Below the pieces are notes generated by a model that made no database searches, had not been told where the DNA came from, and saw only the letters and a program-made list of their open reading frames with translations. This document shows, in pieces, positions 7,086 to 15,333 of a stretch of 32,288 nucleotides of DNA; within the stretch, counting starts at the first letter, position 1, and every line of letters begins with the position of its first letter. A program made the translations under genes and the position numbers. Origin of the DNA: Xenococcaceae cyanobacterium MO_234.B1 (lineage in GTDB: Bacteria; Cyanobacteriota; Cyanobacteriia; Cyanobacteriales; Xenococcaceae); contig JASJEK010000080.1 of assembly GCA_030064915.1 (NCBI GenBank), positions 1 to 32,288 on the forward strand, read 5' to 3'.

Positions 7086-7122
7086 GATTGTTGGGTTTCT
7101 TCCATCAACCCAACCTACAATC
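7086..7122. repeat. Palindromic hairpin upstream of DUF29
   Basis: GATTGT plus TGGGTT (7086-7097) pairs with AACCCA (7107-7112) and ACAATC (7117-7122), with a 4-nt bulge. It belongs to the class of short dispersed cyanobacterial palindromes containing TTGGGTT/AACCCAA. Confidence 0.5.
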
Positions 7123-7157
7123 TTACTGGCGAATAGAATTCGCTCCTACATAAACGA

Positions 7158-7212
7158 AGTCTGCCTACGCAGACTAAAAAATTGAGGATCGTAAAAATCC
7201 GTGAAGGCGGAT
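7158..7212. repeat. Two further short hairpins
   Basis: AGTCTGC (7158-7164) pairs with GCAGACT (7169-7175) around CTAC, and AATCCG pairs with CGGATT near 7196-7213. They lie in the 244-nt spacer 7061-7304, which has no gene. They look like pieces of dispersed palindromic repeats. Confidence 0.5.
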
Positions 7213-7304
7213 TTTGTCTGTATAGCAGAGGACACTAGTTTTGAGTTTGACTTCATATTGTAAGATGTCCCTGTGGTTTCAACCGCCAATATTCTCAAGA
7301 TTTA

Positions 7305-7838
7305 TTAATTATCAGAAGTTACTAGACGCTTCTTGAGAGACTCGGCACGACGTTTGGCAATTTTATTATCTGGTTCAGATTTTAGTGCTGCTTCGTAACA
7401 TTCTACGGCTTGAGGAATCATTTGTTTTTTTTCATAGACATTGCCCAAATTATTAAAAGCAGTCACATATTCGGGATAGAGTTTTAAAGCTTCTTTGTAT
7501 TGACGAATGGCAATATCATATTGTTCTTGAGCAAAGTAAGAGTAACCCATAGCATTGTGAATTAAAGCTTGGTTTTCTGGTTCGATATTCTTATCTGCTT
7601 TGAGGGCTTTTTGAAAGAGGCTAATGGATTGAACAAAGAGTTTTTTATCTAAGTAAAGACTGCCTAATTCATAATATTCCTTGGATGTGCCTTTTTCTTT
7701 CTTGAGTTTCTTTTGTAATTTAGAAAAGAGATTTTCCGAACGACGAGTTTTAATTACTTCTCGCAAGATAAAGATAACAGCAAAAATTAAAATAATTAGT
7801 AAAGCTGATATATATATTACAGGTAGTTGTTCTTTCAT
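7305..7838 (-). CDS. ycf37: Ycf37-like TPR protein (photosystem I assembly/stability)
   Basis: The 177-residue product has one N-terminal membrane segment (about 7-26), a basic linker with LQKKLKKEKGTSKEYYELGSLYLDKKLF, and three TPR units (about 53-86, 90-124 and 125-158), ending in AKRRAESLKKRL. This layout and size match cyanobacterial Ycf37, a thylakoid-anchored TPR protein that supports photosystem I assembly. I recognise the family from architecture and the shared linker; other membrane-anchored TPR proteins cannot be fully excluded. Transcribed leftwards, 67 nt after the solute-binding-protein gene. Confidence 0.65.
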   Translation of the reverse strand: MKEQLPVIYISALLIILIFAVIFILREVIKTRRSENLFSKLQKKLKKEKGTSKEYYELGSLYLDKKLFVQSISLFQKALKADKNIEPENQALIHNAMGYSYFAQEQYDIAIRQYKEALKLYPEYVTAFNNLGNVYEKKQMIPQAVECYEAALKSEPDNKIAKRRAESLKKRLVTSDN

Positions 7839-7905
7839 GTTCTGTTAGCAGAGTTTGATTATGGAGTTTCTTGTTATGGTTTGATTTTAGATTATTCTGC
7901 AAGCA

Positions 7906-8682
7906 CTAAGGCAAACGGTAGTAGGTAATTCGTTCTTGCAGCCATCCCGATTTTCGCCAACTCAGTAGGGCTTGATAAACTTTGCTTCGTAATTCTTCAT
8001 ATTGCAAGCCCTTGGGCATTACGATACAAAGAGGTTCTCCTGAGAGTCTTTCGGGTAGTAGTTTATATGATGGATATTCCTGTATCCAACCTGTGAGAGT
8101 AGTTATATCTCCTGTAAAAGCTGCTGCTTCTGCTGCTTCGAGGAGTTGTAGTGCTTCTTGATAAGAATTTACTCCTACAAGTTGGGCTTGGGGTAAGCGA
8201 TCGCGTATCACAGCAATAGTGGCAGAATCGTAGAGTACGGCAATTTTGGCTTTGGCTAAGTCATAGACAGAGGTAATGTTGTTGTTTTTAGTAATAACTC
8301 CTGTGCCATCTAGATAATAGTGGTAACTAAAATTAACAATGCGTCTTCGGGGAGCAGTATTGGTAACTTTTGCGATCGCAATATCTGCTTGATGGTCTAA
8401 AATTACCTTAAGTCTTGCTTCGTTACTGACTGGTTTAAAGACAATAGCATCAGCATCTCCTAATAACTCTGCTGCTAACTGACGGGCAATATCTATTTCT
8501 AATCCTACTAAATTACCTTCCTTATCCCTATAACCCAAAGGGCGTAAATTGTCTTTTACCGCAACAATGAGATATCCTCGCTGCTTAATTTTGTCTAATG
8601 CTGCTGCTTGAGTGGGAAAGGAGATTATTAGCTTGATAATTAAACTAATGGCTAGGGATAAAATAAACCATCTTCGTTTCAT
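7906..8682 (-). CDS. Family-3 extracellular solute-binding protein (amino-acid type)
   Basis: The 258-residue protein opens with a signal peptide (MKRRWFILSLAISLIIKLII..., cleavage near TQA-A about residue 26). The SBP family 3 fold follows: LDKIKQRGYLIVAVKDNLRPLGYRD, then GLEIDIARQLAAELLG, then VSNEARLKVILDHQADIAIA and RRRIVNFSYHYYLDG. These periplasmic proteins bind polar amino acids or similar small molecules. No permease or ATPase gene adjoins, so it is an orphan receptor or works with a transporter elsewhere. Ligand unknown. Confidence 0.85.
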   Translation of the reverse strand: MKRRWFILSLAISLIIKLIISFPTQAAALDKIKQRGYLIVAVKDNLRPLGYRDKEGNLVGLEIDIARQLAAELLGDADAIVFKPVSNEARLKVILDHQADIAIAKVTNTAPRRRIVNFSYHYYLDGTGVITKNNNITSVYDLAKAKIAVLYDSATIAVIRDRLPQAQLVGVNSYQEALQLLEAAEAAAFTGDITTLTGWIQEYPSYKLLPERLSGEPLCIVMPKGLQYEELRSKVYQALLSWRKSGWLQERITYYRLP

Positions 8683-8730
8683 AAATCTTGTTAATTGATA
8701 AAATTAGCAATCTAACAATAATATCTAAAC

Positions 8731-9078
8731 TTATTCTTCTCCTCGTTCCAAAATTCGATCTACTTTGTTTTCTATTGCCATCAGTCTTCTAAGAATGGTT
8801 GGACGATCTTCATCATAGTTAATCAAAATTCTGGTCAAACCACTTTGAGTCTCTACTACTCTTTTCATAATGTCTCGCATTTGTGCCATTGCTTCTTCAT
8901 GTTTAAGGCGATCTGTGGCTTGCTGCTCCATCATCGCTTGAATAGCGCGAGAATTAGAGTTAACAATTGCTTTTGTTTCCTGCCATTCGGTACTTAATCT
9001 ATCTATGTTGGCTGAAGTTACTTCTAAAATTGCTTCTATTCTATCCAAGCGATCCCTACTGTTATTTCCGTTAGTCAT
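8731..9078 (-). CDS. Small soluble coiled-coil protein
   Basis: This 115-residue protein lacks signal peptide and membrane segment. It is helical throughout, with hydrophobic heptads in RLDRIEAILEVTSANIDRL and again in LRRLMAIENKVDRILERGE. The middle contains AIQAMMEQQATDRLKHEEAMAQM. Proteins of this kind are frequent in cyanobacteria and functionally uncharacterised. Its start at 9078 faces a large divergent spacer holding an orphan terminator. Confidence 0.65.
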   Translation of the reverse strand: MTNGNNSRDRLDRIEAILEVTSANIDRLSTEWQETKAIVNSNSRAIQAMMEQQATDRLKHEEAMAQMRDIMKRVVETQSGLTRILINYDEDRPTILRRLMAIENKVDRILERGEE

Positions 9079-9111
9079 AAATGTTATACTCCAACTAATT
9101 TTTTAATGTTT

Positions 9112-9154
9112 AAGGAAGCCTTTAATGATCATTATTCCTAAAGCTTCCTTTTTT
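9112..9154 (+). terminator. Orphan plus-strand terminator in a divergent spacer
   Basis: AAGGAAGC...TTTA (9112-9124) pairs with TAAA GCTTCCTT (9139-9150) with one bulged base, followed by a T tract to 9154. No plus-strand gene lies immediately before it; the neighbour to the left runs the other way. It implies a short or antisense transcript. Confidence 0.65.
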
Positions 9155-9390
9155 CATTTTACAGGAGATTTTATAGTTGGCGATCGCTATATAAGTAGCG
9201 AGGCAAAATTATTTACCTACACCCTACCCCCAAACATCAACCAAGTCAGAGAGTAACTTTTGATAATTGGTATTACCTACTTAGTTGCAAAAATGCGATC
9301 GCTGAAATCTTGGGAAACATTGGTTAAAAATATACCCTTGTGAGGGTAATATTATTGGCATATAAAAAACTGAAAGACTTAATATTGATT
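9155..9390. other. Spacer before the aminotransferase gene
   Basis: Two HIP1 sites (about 9180 and 9294) are visible, but no ORF, tRNA or clear promoter pair. A GTG at 9340 is in frame with the aminotransferase but is probably not its start. Confidence 0.4.
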
Positions 9391-10647
9391 ATGAATTTGC
9401 CACTCTCTCAATTCGGTCAACAAATGTCCCAACTGACAGGGGTTAGGGCAATTATGAAAGATATTATCGAGACATTGAGAAGTAGTGCAGGAAGAGAATT
9501 TATTAATCTTAGTGCAGGGAATCCTGTAATTTTACCTGAAGTAGAACAGTTGTGGCGAGACTGTACCGCAGATTTATTGGCTAGTAAGGAATATGGAGAG
9601 GTGGTGTGTAGGTATGGCTCTTCTCAAGGCTATACACCTCTGATCGAAGCAGTAGTAAAAGATTTTAACAGCCGTTATGGATTAAGCTTAAGCGATCGCA
9701 ATATTTTAATTACTCCTGGCTCTCAGTCTCTCTATTTCTATGGTGCAAATGCTTTTGGAGGATACACAACACAAGGAAAATTAAGACAGATTGTCTTACC
9801 CCTTAGTCCCGACTATACAGGTTATGGGGGAGTTAGCTTAACCCCTGAAGCTTTAGTAGCTTATAAACCTACATTAGATATAGATACAGCCAACCATCGT
9901 TTTAAATATCGTCCCGATTTCAGTCAACTACAGATTACAGAGTCAACAGGATGTGTAATTTTTTCTCGCCCTTGCAATCCTACTGGTAATGTTTTGAGCG
10001 ATGATGAAGTAAGTAAAATTACTGCCTTAGCTAGAGTTTATGATGTTCCAGTTTTAATTGACTCTGCTTATGCGCCTCCTTTTCCTGCTCTCAACTTTAC
10101 TACTATGACTCCTCAGTTTGGAGATAATATTATTCATTGTATGAGTTTATCTAAAGCAGGATTACCAGGAGAAAGAATCGGTATTGCTATCGGCGATCCC
10201 AAATTTATTAATATTTTAGAATCTTTCCAAACTAACGCTGCAATTCATTCTTCCCGTTACGGACAAGCGATCGCAGCTAGAGCAATTAATTCGGGCAGAA
10301 TAGGGGAAATTTCTACCAATATTATTCGTCCCCACTATCAAAAGAAATTGGAAATTTTAGCAGCAACTTTAGATGCTGAAATGCCCAAGGATTTTGCTTG
10401 GTTTTTACATCAAGGAGAAGGAGCAATCTTTGCTTGGTTGTGGTTAAAAGATTTATCTATAACAGATTGGCAATTCTATCAGAAATTAAAACAAGTAGGG
10501 GTTATCGTTGTTCCTGGTAGCACTTTTTTCCCTGGCTTAAGAGAAGATTGGCAACATAAACAACAATGTCTTCGCATTAGTTTAACCGCAACAGAATCAG
10601 AAATTGCTGAAGCAATGAAACGTCTGGCAAAAACAATTGATAATTGA
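9391..10647 (+). CDS. avtA: Valine-pyruvate aminotransferase (class I/II, PLP)
   Basis: From ATG 9391 the product is 418 residues and begins as this family does (MNLPLSQFGQQMSQLTGVRAIMKDI). PLP-enzyme landmarks: ITPGSQSLYFYGANAF (about 107-122), SRPCNPTGNVLSDDE (about 192-206), DSAYAPPFPAL, and the Schiff-base lysine in MSLSKAGLPGERIG (Lys255, with Arg262). It should move amino groups between valine or alanine and their keto acids in the cytoplasm; exact donor specificity is inferred. An upstream in-frame GTG at 9340 would add 17 residues unlike the family. rimM starts 2 nt after its stop, suggesting a shared transcript. Confidence 0.88.
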   Translation: MNLPLSQFGQQMSQLTGVRAIMKDIIETLRSSAGREFINLSAGNPVILPEVEQLWRDCTADLLASKEYGEVVCRYGSSQGYTPLIEAVVKDFNSRYGLSLSDRNILITPGSQSLYFYGANAFGGYTTQGKLRQIVLPLSPDYTGYGGVSLTPEALVAYKPTLDIDTANHRFKYRPDFSQLQITESTGCVIFSRPCNPTGNVLSDDEVSKITALARVYDVPVLIDSAYAPPFPALNFTTMTPQFGDNIIHCMSLSKAGLPGERIGIAIGDPKFINILESFQTNAAIHSSRYGQAIAARAINSGRIGEISTNIIRPHYQKKLEILAATLDAEMPKDFAWFLHQGEGAIFAWLWLKDLSITDWQFYQKLKQVGVIVVPGSTFFPGLREDWQHKQQCLRISLTATESEIAEAMKRLAKTIDN

Positions 10648-10649
10648 TA

Positions 10650-11303
10650 ATGAACAATCAACAAATAGCAATTAGTGAGCAACAAGATTGGATTGAAATT
10701 GGTACGATAGTAGCACCTCAAGGATTACGAGGAGAATTAAGAGTTTATCCTGATTCCGATTTCCCCGAGAGATTTCTTGAGCCAGGAACTAGATGGTTAC
10801 AGCACCCAAAGACGGGGGAAATCGAAGAAGTAGAATTACTAGGAGGACGTTATATTCCTGGGAAAAACCTTTATGTAATAGTCCTCGAAGGAGTAGAATA
10901 TCGAGATCGAGCAGAAGCTTTAAGAGACTACAAAATATTAGTTGAAAACAGCGATCGCCCTGAATTAACAGAAGATGAATATCATGTTTTAGATTTAATA
11001 AATCTAGAAGTATTTCATCAACAAACAGGAGAAAAAATCGGAATAGTAACTAATCTTTTTTATGCAGGTAATGATCTATTAGAAGTCACTCTAGATAAAC
11101 AACCTATTGTCGAACCTAATACTAGTCCTGATTTATCTCAAATTAGTAGAAGAAGTAAACGCAGGAAATTTAAAAAGCCTACCTCAAAACCAGCGACAAT
11201 TTTAATTCCCTTTGTCAAAGAGATTGTTCCGGTTATAGATACAGATCAGGGAAGGATTGAAATTAGTCCCCCTGATGGATTGTTAGATATTAATGAAAAT
11301 TAA
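10650..11303 (+). CDS. rimM: Ribosome maturation factor RimM
   Basis: The 217-residue product carries the RimM N-terminal barrel (WIEIGTIVAPQGLRGELRVYPDSDFPERF) and the C-terminal PRC-barrel part (DEYHVLDLINLEVF, ending AILIPFVKEIVPVID-type strand and GRIEISPPDGLLDI). RimM assists 16S processing and 30S head assembly with S19. A basic insertion (about residues 150-178, SRRSKRRKFKKPTSK) precedes the last strands and makes it longer than E. coli RimM. I prefer ATG 10650 over the in-frame TTG at 10644. It begins 2 nt after the aminotransferase stop. Confidence 0.93.
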   Translation: MNNQQIAISEQQDWIEIGTIVAPQGLRGELRVYPDSDFPERFLEPGTRWLQHPKTGEIEEVELLGGRYIPGKNLYVIVLEGVEYRDRAEALRDYKILVENSDRPELTEDEYHVLDLINLEVFHQQTGEKIGIVTNLFYAGNDLLEVTLDKQPIVEPNTSPDLSQISRRSKRRKFKKPTSKPATILIPFVKEIVPVIDTDQGRIEISPPDGLLDINEN

Positions 11304-11462
11304 AGATATAGGGTTTCTCCTTCCTAATGATAGTACAGTTGAGTATCCTGGTCTTTGTTGATTGTTGATAGTTAATTGTTGATAAAATTCGCAGTTATGC
11401 AACCATAAAATACCTGAAAGCTGAAGATTAAGATATAGATTGCATCTGTAGTTTTATTGATT

Positions 11463-12224
11463 ATGACAACTAATCCCAATTTCCCAAACCTTGAACCGAT
11501 ACTTCAATTAGTCCAAGTTAGTCTCCAATCTTCTCTAGACTCTAGTTATTTGTTACAAGACATTTCTTGTGAATTGTCTCAAGGAGATAAATTGGCTATT
11601 GTCGGGGCTTCTGGTGCGGGGAAAACCTCTCTATTGCGTTTGTTGAATCGCCTCATTTCTCCCACAGAAGGAAAGATTTATTTTGCAACAACTCCATTTC
11701 AAGATTATTCACCAGTAAAACTCCGCCAGCAAATTGTTTTAGTACCCCAAGAACCCAAATTGTTAGGGATGACGGTAAAAGAAGCCTTAGCCTATCCTTT
11801 AAAGCTACAGCGATTACCAGAAAACCAAATTCGCCAGCGGATAGAAACCTGGAGTAAGGCGTTACGAATTCCTGAAGCATGGTTTTATCGCAATGAATTA
11901 CAGCTATCTCTGGGACAAAGACAATTAGTTGCGATCGCCCGGGCCTTAGTTATGCAACCAAAAATTCTGCTTTTGGATGAACCAACATCAGCTTTAGATA
12001 TGGGTACTGCTACTCATGTTCTCAACATTCTCAATGATTTAGGAACAGAAACTACAATCGCGATCGTAACTCACCAACTAGAGTTAGTAGAAAAATTTGC
12101 CAGTCGTATCTTATATCTACAACAAGGAAAACTCTTACAAGATATTCCTGCAACTACAGCTAATTGGCAATTAATCAGAGAAAAAATCTTACAGATTGAA
12201 ACAGAGAACGCTCAAGAATGGTGA
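11463..12224 (+). CDS. ABC transporter ATP-binding protein
   Basis: From ATG 11463 the protein is 253 residues with a complete ATPase: Walker A GASGAGKTS (about 48-56), Q-loop VPQEPKLLG, signature LSLGQRQ, Walker B ILLLDEPTSALD and H-loop VTHQLELV. The signature starts LSLGQ rather than LSGGQ, and the compact length resembles YbbL/FetA or phosphate-type ATPases. No membrane partner is adjacent, so substrate cannot be told. An in-frame TTG 6 nt earlier is an unlikely start. A short spacer with TGTTGAT-type repeats (about 11355-11385) separates it from rimM. Confidence 0.85.
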   Translation: MTTNPNFPNLEPILQLVQVSLQSSLDSSYLLQDISCELSQGDKLAIVGASGAGKTSLLRLLNRLISPTEGKIYFATTPFQDYSPVKLRQQIVLVPQEPKLLGMTVKEALAYPLKLQRLPENQIRQRIETWSKALRIPEAWFYRNELQLSLGQRQLVAIARALVMQPKILLLDEPTSALDMGTATHVLNILNDLGTETTIAIVTHQLELVEKFASRILYLQQGKLLQDIPATTANWQLIREKILQIETENAQEW

Positions 12225-12304
12225 ATTAACCCTTTCTTTGCCTAGAAGTCATAAAATAGAGTGTGAGTAAAATTTCTTAATGTAAGTAAATAAGTAAAAG
12301 CAAT

Positions 12305-12781
12305 ATGGGACTCATTGTTACTGGTAAATCATTTATTCGCGACCTAGAAAAACATGGTGCTTTAGGGGTCTATGTCCCATTAGAAGGAGGAATTGAAGGG
12401 CGCTATCAACGGCGCGTGAGGGCTGCTGGCTACCAAACTCTTAATATAACTGCTAGAGGTTTGGGTGATTTAGCTGCTTATCTCACTACAGTACATGGAG
12501 TTCGCCCTCCTCACCTTGGCAAGAAAACAATTGGTCAAGATGCAGCAGTAGGCGATGTGTATTTTGTTCCTCCCATTGCTACCTATGAATTGGAAACTCT
12601 ACCAGCTAACTCTAAGGGTTTAGTTTTGTGGATTATAGAAGGAAATATTTTATCTCGTCAGGAAAAAGAATATCTAATTAATTTACCGAAAAGCGAACCT
12701 CGAATTAAAGTAGTTTTAGAAGTGGGTGGCGATCGCTATATTCACTGGCAATCTTTAGCAGATACCTTAGTCGCAGCGTGA
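12305..12781 (+). CDS. ndhN: NAD(P)H-quinone oxidoreductase subunit N
   Basis: The 158-residue protein matches NdhN along its whole length: MGLIVTGKSFIRDLEKHGALGVYVPLEGG, then GRYQRRVRAAGYQTLNITARGLGD, VHGVRPPHLGKKTIG, and KGLVLWIIEGNILS near the end. NdhN is a stromal/cytoplasmic-side subunit specific to the oxygenic-photosynthesis NDH-1 complex, which drives cyclic electron flow and respiration. This gene is strong evidence for a cyanobacterial source. It stands as a single gene 80 nt after the ABC ATPase. Confidence 0.97.
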   Translation: MGLIVTGKSFIRDLEKHGALGVYVPLEGGIEGRYQRRVRAAGYQTLNITARGLGDLAAYLTTVHGVRPPHLGKKTIGQDAAVGDVYFVPPIATYELETLPANSKGLVLWIIEGNILSRQEKEYLINLPKSEPRIKVVLEVGGDRYIHWQSLADTLVAA

Positions 12782-12785
12782 CATT

Positions 12786-12810
12786 CTCCCAAAGCGCAAG
12801 CTGGGGGACT
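12786..12810. repeat. Hairpin after ndhN
   Basis: CTCCC and AGC (12786-12795) pair with GCT and GGGGG (about 12800-12807) around a GCAA tetraloop. No T tract follows, so it is not a simple terminator. It may stabilise the ndhN mRNA or be a fragment of a dispersed element. Confidence 0.4.
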
Positions 12811-12871
12811 TCTCACGGAAGAAAGTTAAAATGGGAAATAGCTGAACAGTAAGTGAGAGGTAATATGGGCT

Positions 12872-13411
12872 ATGGGAGAAATAGATGAGCTATTAAAAGA
12901 GGTAAAAGCAGAATTTACCACTGAAAAAAAACCTCAACCCCAGTCATCTCCCAAAAAGGTTAGCCCATCCTCTTCATCATCCCACCCTAAGATTCCATCA
13001 GCTTCTTCTAAAGCTCCTTTAGATAGTCTCATAGCAGAGGTAAAAAAAGAATTTGAGTCGGGAAAAACTTCACCATCATCAAAATCCCATAACTTTCTCA
13101 AAAATTCTAAAACTTTTACGAAGTCGAAGGAAGCTCCCTTGTTTGATGGGGGAGTCTCTTCGACCAAGAGCAGTAAAAGTAATCTAATCAAAGAATTACA
13201 GCAAGAATACCAAGAAAAAGCGCAAATAGAGCAAGAACAGCAGCAACAAGAAAAACAGCGTCGTCGAGAAGCTTTAAGACAAAAGGCGCAACAGTGGTTA
13301 AATAATTTAGACCTCAATACAGATGAAGGATTGTGGTTTGAAGAATTTTCCTATTCTTACGATTCCAAATTAGCAGCAGCAATGGATTATTTAGCAGCAA
13401 TGAGAGAGTGA
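12872..13411 (+). CDS. Slr1339-family (salt-stress-annotated) protein
   Basis: The 179-residue protein is low in complexity, with three copies of a short helix motif: IDELLKEVKAEF (4-15), LDSLIAEVKKEF (about 50-61) and NLIKELQQEY (about 104-113), separated by Ser/Pro/Lys linkers. It ends in a charged helix and a conserved tail, AQQWLNNLDLNTDEGLWFEEFSYSYDSKLAAAMDYL. This matches a cyanobacterial family named after Slr1339 and often labelled salt-stress protein. Molecular function is unknown; the motifs look like binding sites for a partner. An upstream ATG at 12864 runs into a stop after seven codons. Confidence 0.75.
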   Translation: MGEIDELLKEVKAEFTTEKKPQPQSSPKKVSPSSSSSHPKIPSASSKAPLDSLIAEVKKEFESGKTSPSSKSHNFLKNSKTFTKSKEAPLFDGGVSSTKSSKSNLIKELQQEYQEKAQIEQEQQQQEKQRRREALRQKAQQWLNNLDLNTDEGLWFEEFSYSYDSKLAAAMDYLAAMRE

Positions 13412-13450
13412 AAAGCTATTTGTCAAAAAAAAGCAAGGAAAAGAACGAAT

Positions 13451-14080
13451 ATGACTTACACCATTGATCTTAAAGCTCTTGCTGACCCTATAAGCGATCG
13501 CCAGTTTCAACAGCTATGCGTCCAAAATCCAGAGCTAAAGTTTGAAACTAATGCTAAGGGAGAATTAATCGTAATGTCGCCAACGGGTAGTGAAACTGGA
13601 GAAAGGAATGCAGATTTAGTGATTCAGTTGGGAATATGGAATCGTAAGTACAAGTTGGGTAAAGTATTTGATTCTTCCACAGGCTTTAAGTTACCCAACG
13701 GTGCTAAACGCTCTCCTGATGTAAGTTGGATAGCAAACATTCGCTGGAATGCTCTAACCAAAGAACAGAAACGTGGTTTTGCACCTATTGCTCCTGATTT
13801 CGTAATCGAGTGTCTTGGTGCGCGTTCCCAATCGGAGGAAACCTCCGAGGGGTCGCACCGCTTAATGTCCCCTACCGATAACCTGTTAGATGTGCAGCAG
13901 AAGATGGAAGAGTATATGAGTTGTGGAGTGAAGTTGGGTTGGCTAATTAATCCTGATGAGCTACAGGTAGAGATTTATCGCTTGGGACAAGAAAAAGAAG
14001 TATTGAATAATCCTAGTAATTTATCTGGAGAAGATATCTTACCTAATTTAATTGTAGATTTATCAGATATTTTTGACTGA
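13451..14080 (+). CDS. Uma2-family (DUF820) endonuclease-like protein with an in-frame insertion
   Basis: The 209-residue product has the Uma2/DUF820 restriction-endonuclease-like fold: ELKFETNAKGELIVMSPTGSETGERN, then STGFKLPNGAKRSPDVSW (acidic residue Asp90), FVIE (Glu120), and SPTDNLLDVQQKMEEYMSCGVKLGWLI. In normal members the glutamate runs directly into a VRSPTDNL- or LMSPTDNL-like stretch. Here 17 residues (121-137) encoded by a palindromic repeat separate them. Uma2 genes are numerous in cyanobacteria and of unknown role. The insertion directly follows a presumed active-site residue, so activity is doubtful although the frame is intact. AAGGAA before the ATG may be the ribosome binding site. 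Confidence 0.88.
   Translation: MTYTIDLKALADPISDRQFQQLCVQNPELKFETNAKGELIVMSPTGSETGERNADLVIQLGIWNRKYKLGKVFDSSTGFKLPNGAKRSPDVSWIANIRWNALTKEQKRGFAPIAPDFVIECLGARSQSEETSEGSHRLMSPTDNLLDVQQKMEEYMSCGVKLGWLINPDELQVEIYRLGQEKEVLNNPSNLSGEDILPNLIVDLSDIFD
13811..13861. repeat. Palindromic repeat inserted in the Uma2 gene
   Basis: This 51-nt segment has GGTGCG (13817-13822) paired with CGCACC (13854-13859) and an inner hairpin CGGAGG-AAA-CCTCCG (13833-13847). It is more GC-rich than its surroundings and its length is a multiple of three, keeping the frame. It interrupts an otherwise conserved motif exactly. Confidence 0.8.
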
Positions 14081-14145
14081 AATCACAACATTTAGAATTT
14101 TGGGAATATACACTAGACCCTTTTGCATAAGTCTGATAAATCTCG

Positions 14146-14173
14146 GTAGGGACGTAGCATGCTACGTCCCTAC
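14146..14173. repeat. Perfect 28-bp palindrome upstream of hisG
   Basis: Two 14-nt arms beginning GTAGGGACG are perfect reverse complements without spacer. The motif GTAGGGACGTAGCATGCTAC is of a type dispersed in many cyanobacterial genomes. It lies between the Uma2 stop and the hisG start and could act as a bidirectional terminator or a mobile REP-like unit. Confidence 0.75.
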
Positions 14174-14177
14174 AGTA

Positions 14178-14203
14178 CAATTAGCAATTAGCAATTAGCA
14201 ATT
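14178..14203. repeat. CAATTAG heptamer tandem repeat
   Basis: Three and a half copies of a 7-bp unit (14178-14184, 14185-14191, 14192-14198, then CAATT) follow the palindrome and end about 53 nt before hisG. Confidence 0.7.
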
Positions 14204-14256
14204 CCCCATACTGTGAGAAAATCTGTTAGAAAGGCGCAAAGACTGATTACTTATTT

Positions 14257-14892
14257 ATGATTACTATTGCTTTACCCAAAGGCGCACTTCTCAAAGACAG
14301 CATCGAATTATTCAAACAGGTAGGTTTAGATTTTAGTCTGTTTCTTGATAAAAGCAATCGTCAATTACAAATTACTGACCCTACTAATACTGCTAAAGCT
14401 TTATTGGTGAGGGCGCAGGATGTTCCTGTATATGTGGAATATGGTCAAGCCCAATTAGGGGTTGTGGGTTATGATGTGTTGCGAGAAAAACGACCTAATG
14501 TGGCAAATTTAACTGATCTGAAGTTTGGTTACTGTCGGTTGTCTGTTGCTGTACCAAAATCTAGTGCTTACAGGCGATCGCAAGAGTTACCGCCTCATGG
14601 TAGAGTAGCATCTAAGTTTGTTAATTGTGCCAAAGAGCATTTTCGTAATATTGATTTACCTATAGAAATTGTACCCCTATCGGGTTCAGTAGAATTAGGT
14701 CCGATTACGGGAATGTCAGAAGCAATTGTAGATTTGGTTTCTACAGGGCGCACTCTCAAAGAAAATGGTTTGCTCGAAATTGATGTACTGTACGAAAGTA
14801 CTGCTAGATTAATCGCCCATCCCTTAAGTTATCGTCTGAAGCGAGATAATCTGGATGATTTGGTAGCTAAAGTGCATAGTTTGGTTAGTTAG
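14257..14892 (+). CDS. hisG: ATP phosphoribosyltransferase, short form
   Basis: The 211-residue protein is the short HisG type, which lacks the C-terminal regulatory domain and works with HisZ: it joins ATP and PRPP in the first step of histidine synthesis. Landmarks are [47 protein letters not shown], and the PRPP-binding stretch [36 protein letters not shown]. No other his gene is adjacent, typical of the scattered his genes in cyanobacteria. The next gene begins directly after its stop codon, so the two are translated in tandem. Confidence 0.95.
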   Translation: MITIALPKGALLKDSIELFKQVGLDFSLFLDKSNRQLQITDPTNTAKALLVRAQDVPVYVEYGQAQLGVVGYDVLREKRPNVANLTDLKFGYCRLSVAVPKSSAYRRSQELPPHGRVASKFVNCAKEHFRNIDLPIEIVPLSGSVELGPITGMSEAIVDLVSTGRTLKENGLLEIDVLYESTARLIAHPLSYRLKRDNLDDLVAKVHSLVS

Positions 14893-15318
14893 ATGAATTA
14901 TTGGCTATTTCAGGGGAATCCTAATTTTTACAGGCTATTAGATGCTATTCGCGACCTAGACGAAATGTTCTGGTTAGTCACTCGCTATGCCAAACAAATT
15001 CAAGTAGGAGACGGGGTATTAATCTGGATGTCGGGACAAGACGCAGGTATCTATGCAGTTGCAGAAGTTATTGAACTCCCTCAGATTTTAACAGAATTAC
15101 CAGAAGCTGAATATTGGTTAGACAGCGATCGCTTTCGCCAAGATAAACCCCATGTCAAAATTCGGTTTCTGCGTAAATTACTGGGTCAACCTTTGAGACG
15201 TTTTGAACTGAAATACGATCAGATACTAAGAGATTTATTAGTGATTCGTGTTCCCAACAGTACTAACTTTAAGGTGACTGCTGAACAATGGCAACGAGTG
15301 TATCAGTTTAAAGGTTAA
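14893..15318 (+). CDS. EVE-domain protein
   Basis: The 141-residue protein is a single EVE domain, a PUA-like fold thought to read modified bases. It shows the family features: YWLFQGNP at the start, FWLVTRYAKQIQVGDGVLIWMSGQDAGIYAVAEVIE in the middle, and VKIRFLRKLLGQPL later. The ATG follows the hisG stop with no gap, implying coupled translation. EVE proteins occur both as solo housekeeping-like genes and fused to defence nucleases; the solo form here gives no indication of defence. Target modification unknown. Confidence 0.88.
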   Translation: MNYWLFQGNPNFYRLLDAIRDLDEMFWLVTRYAKQIQVGDGVLIWMSGQDAGIYAVAEVIELPQILTELPEAEYWLDSDRFRQDKPHVKIRFLRKLLGQPLRRFELKYDQILRDLLVIRVPNSTNFKVTAEQWQRVYQFKG

Positions 15319-15333
15319 ATTAGGAATCATGCA

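Noticed and set aside
9340..9390. GTG start extending the aminotransferase by 17 residues
   Set aside because: The family begins at the ATG at 9391; the extra residues are not family-like.
12934..13317. Cysteine-rich frame opposite the Slr1339-family gene
   Set aside because: The Cys/Ser runs are the complement of Gln/Glu-rich and Ser-rich codons of the real gene.
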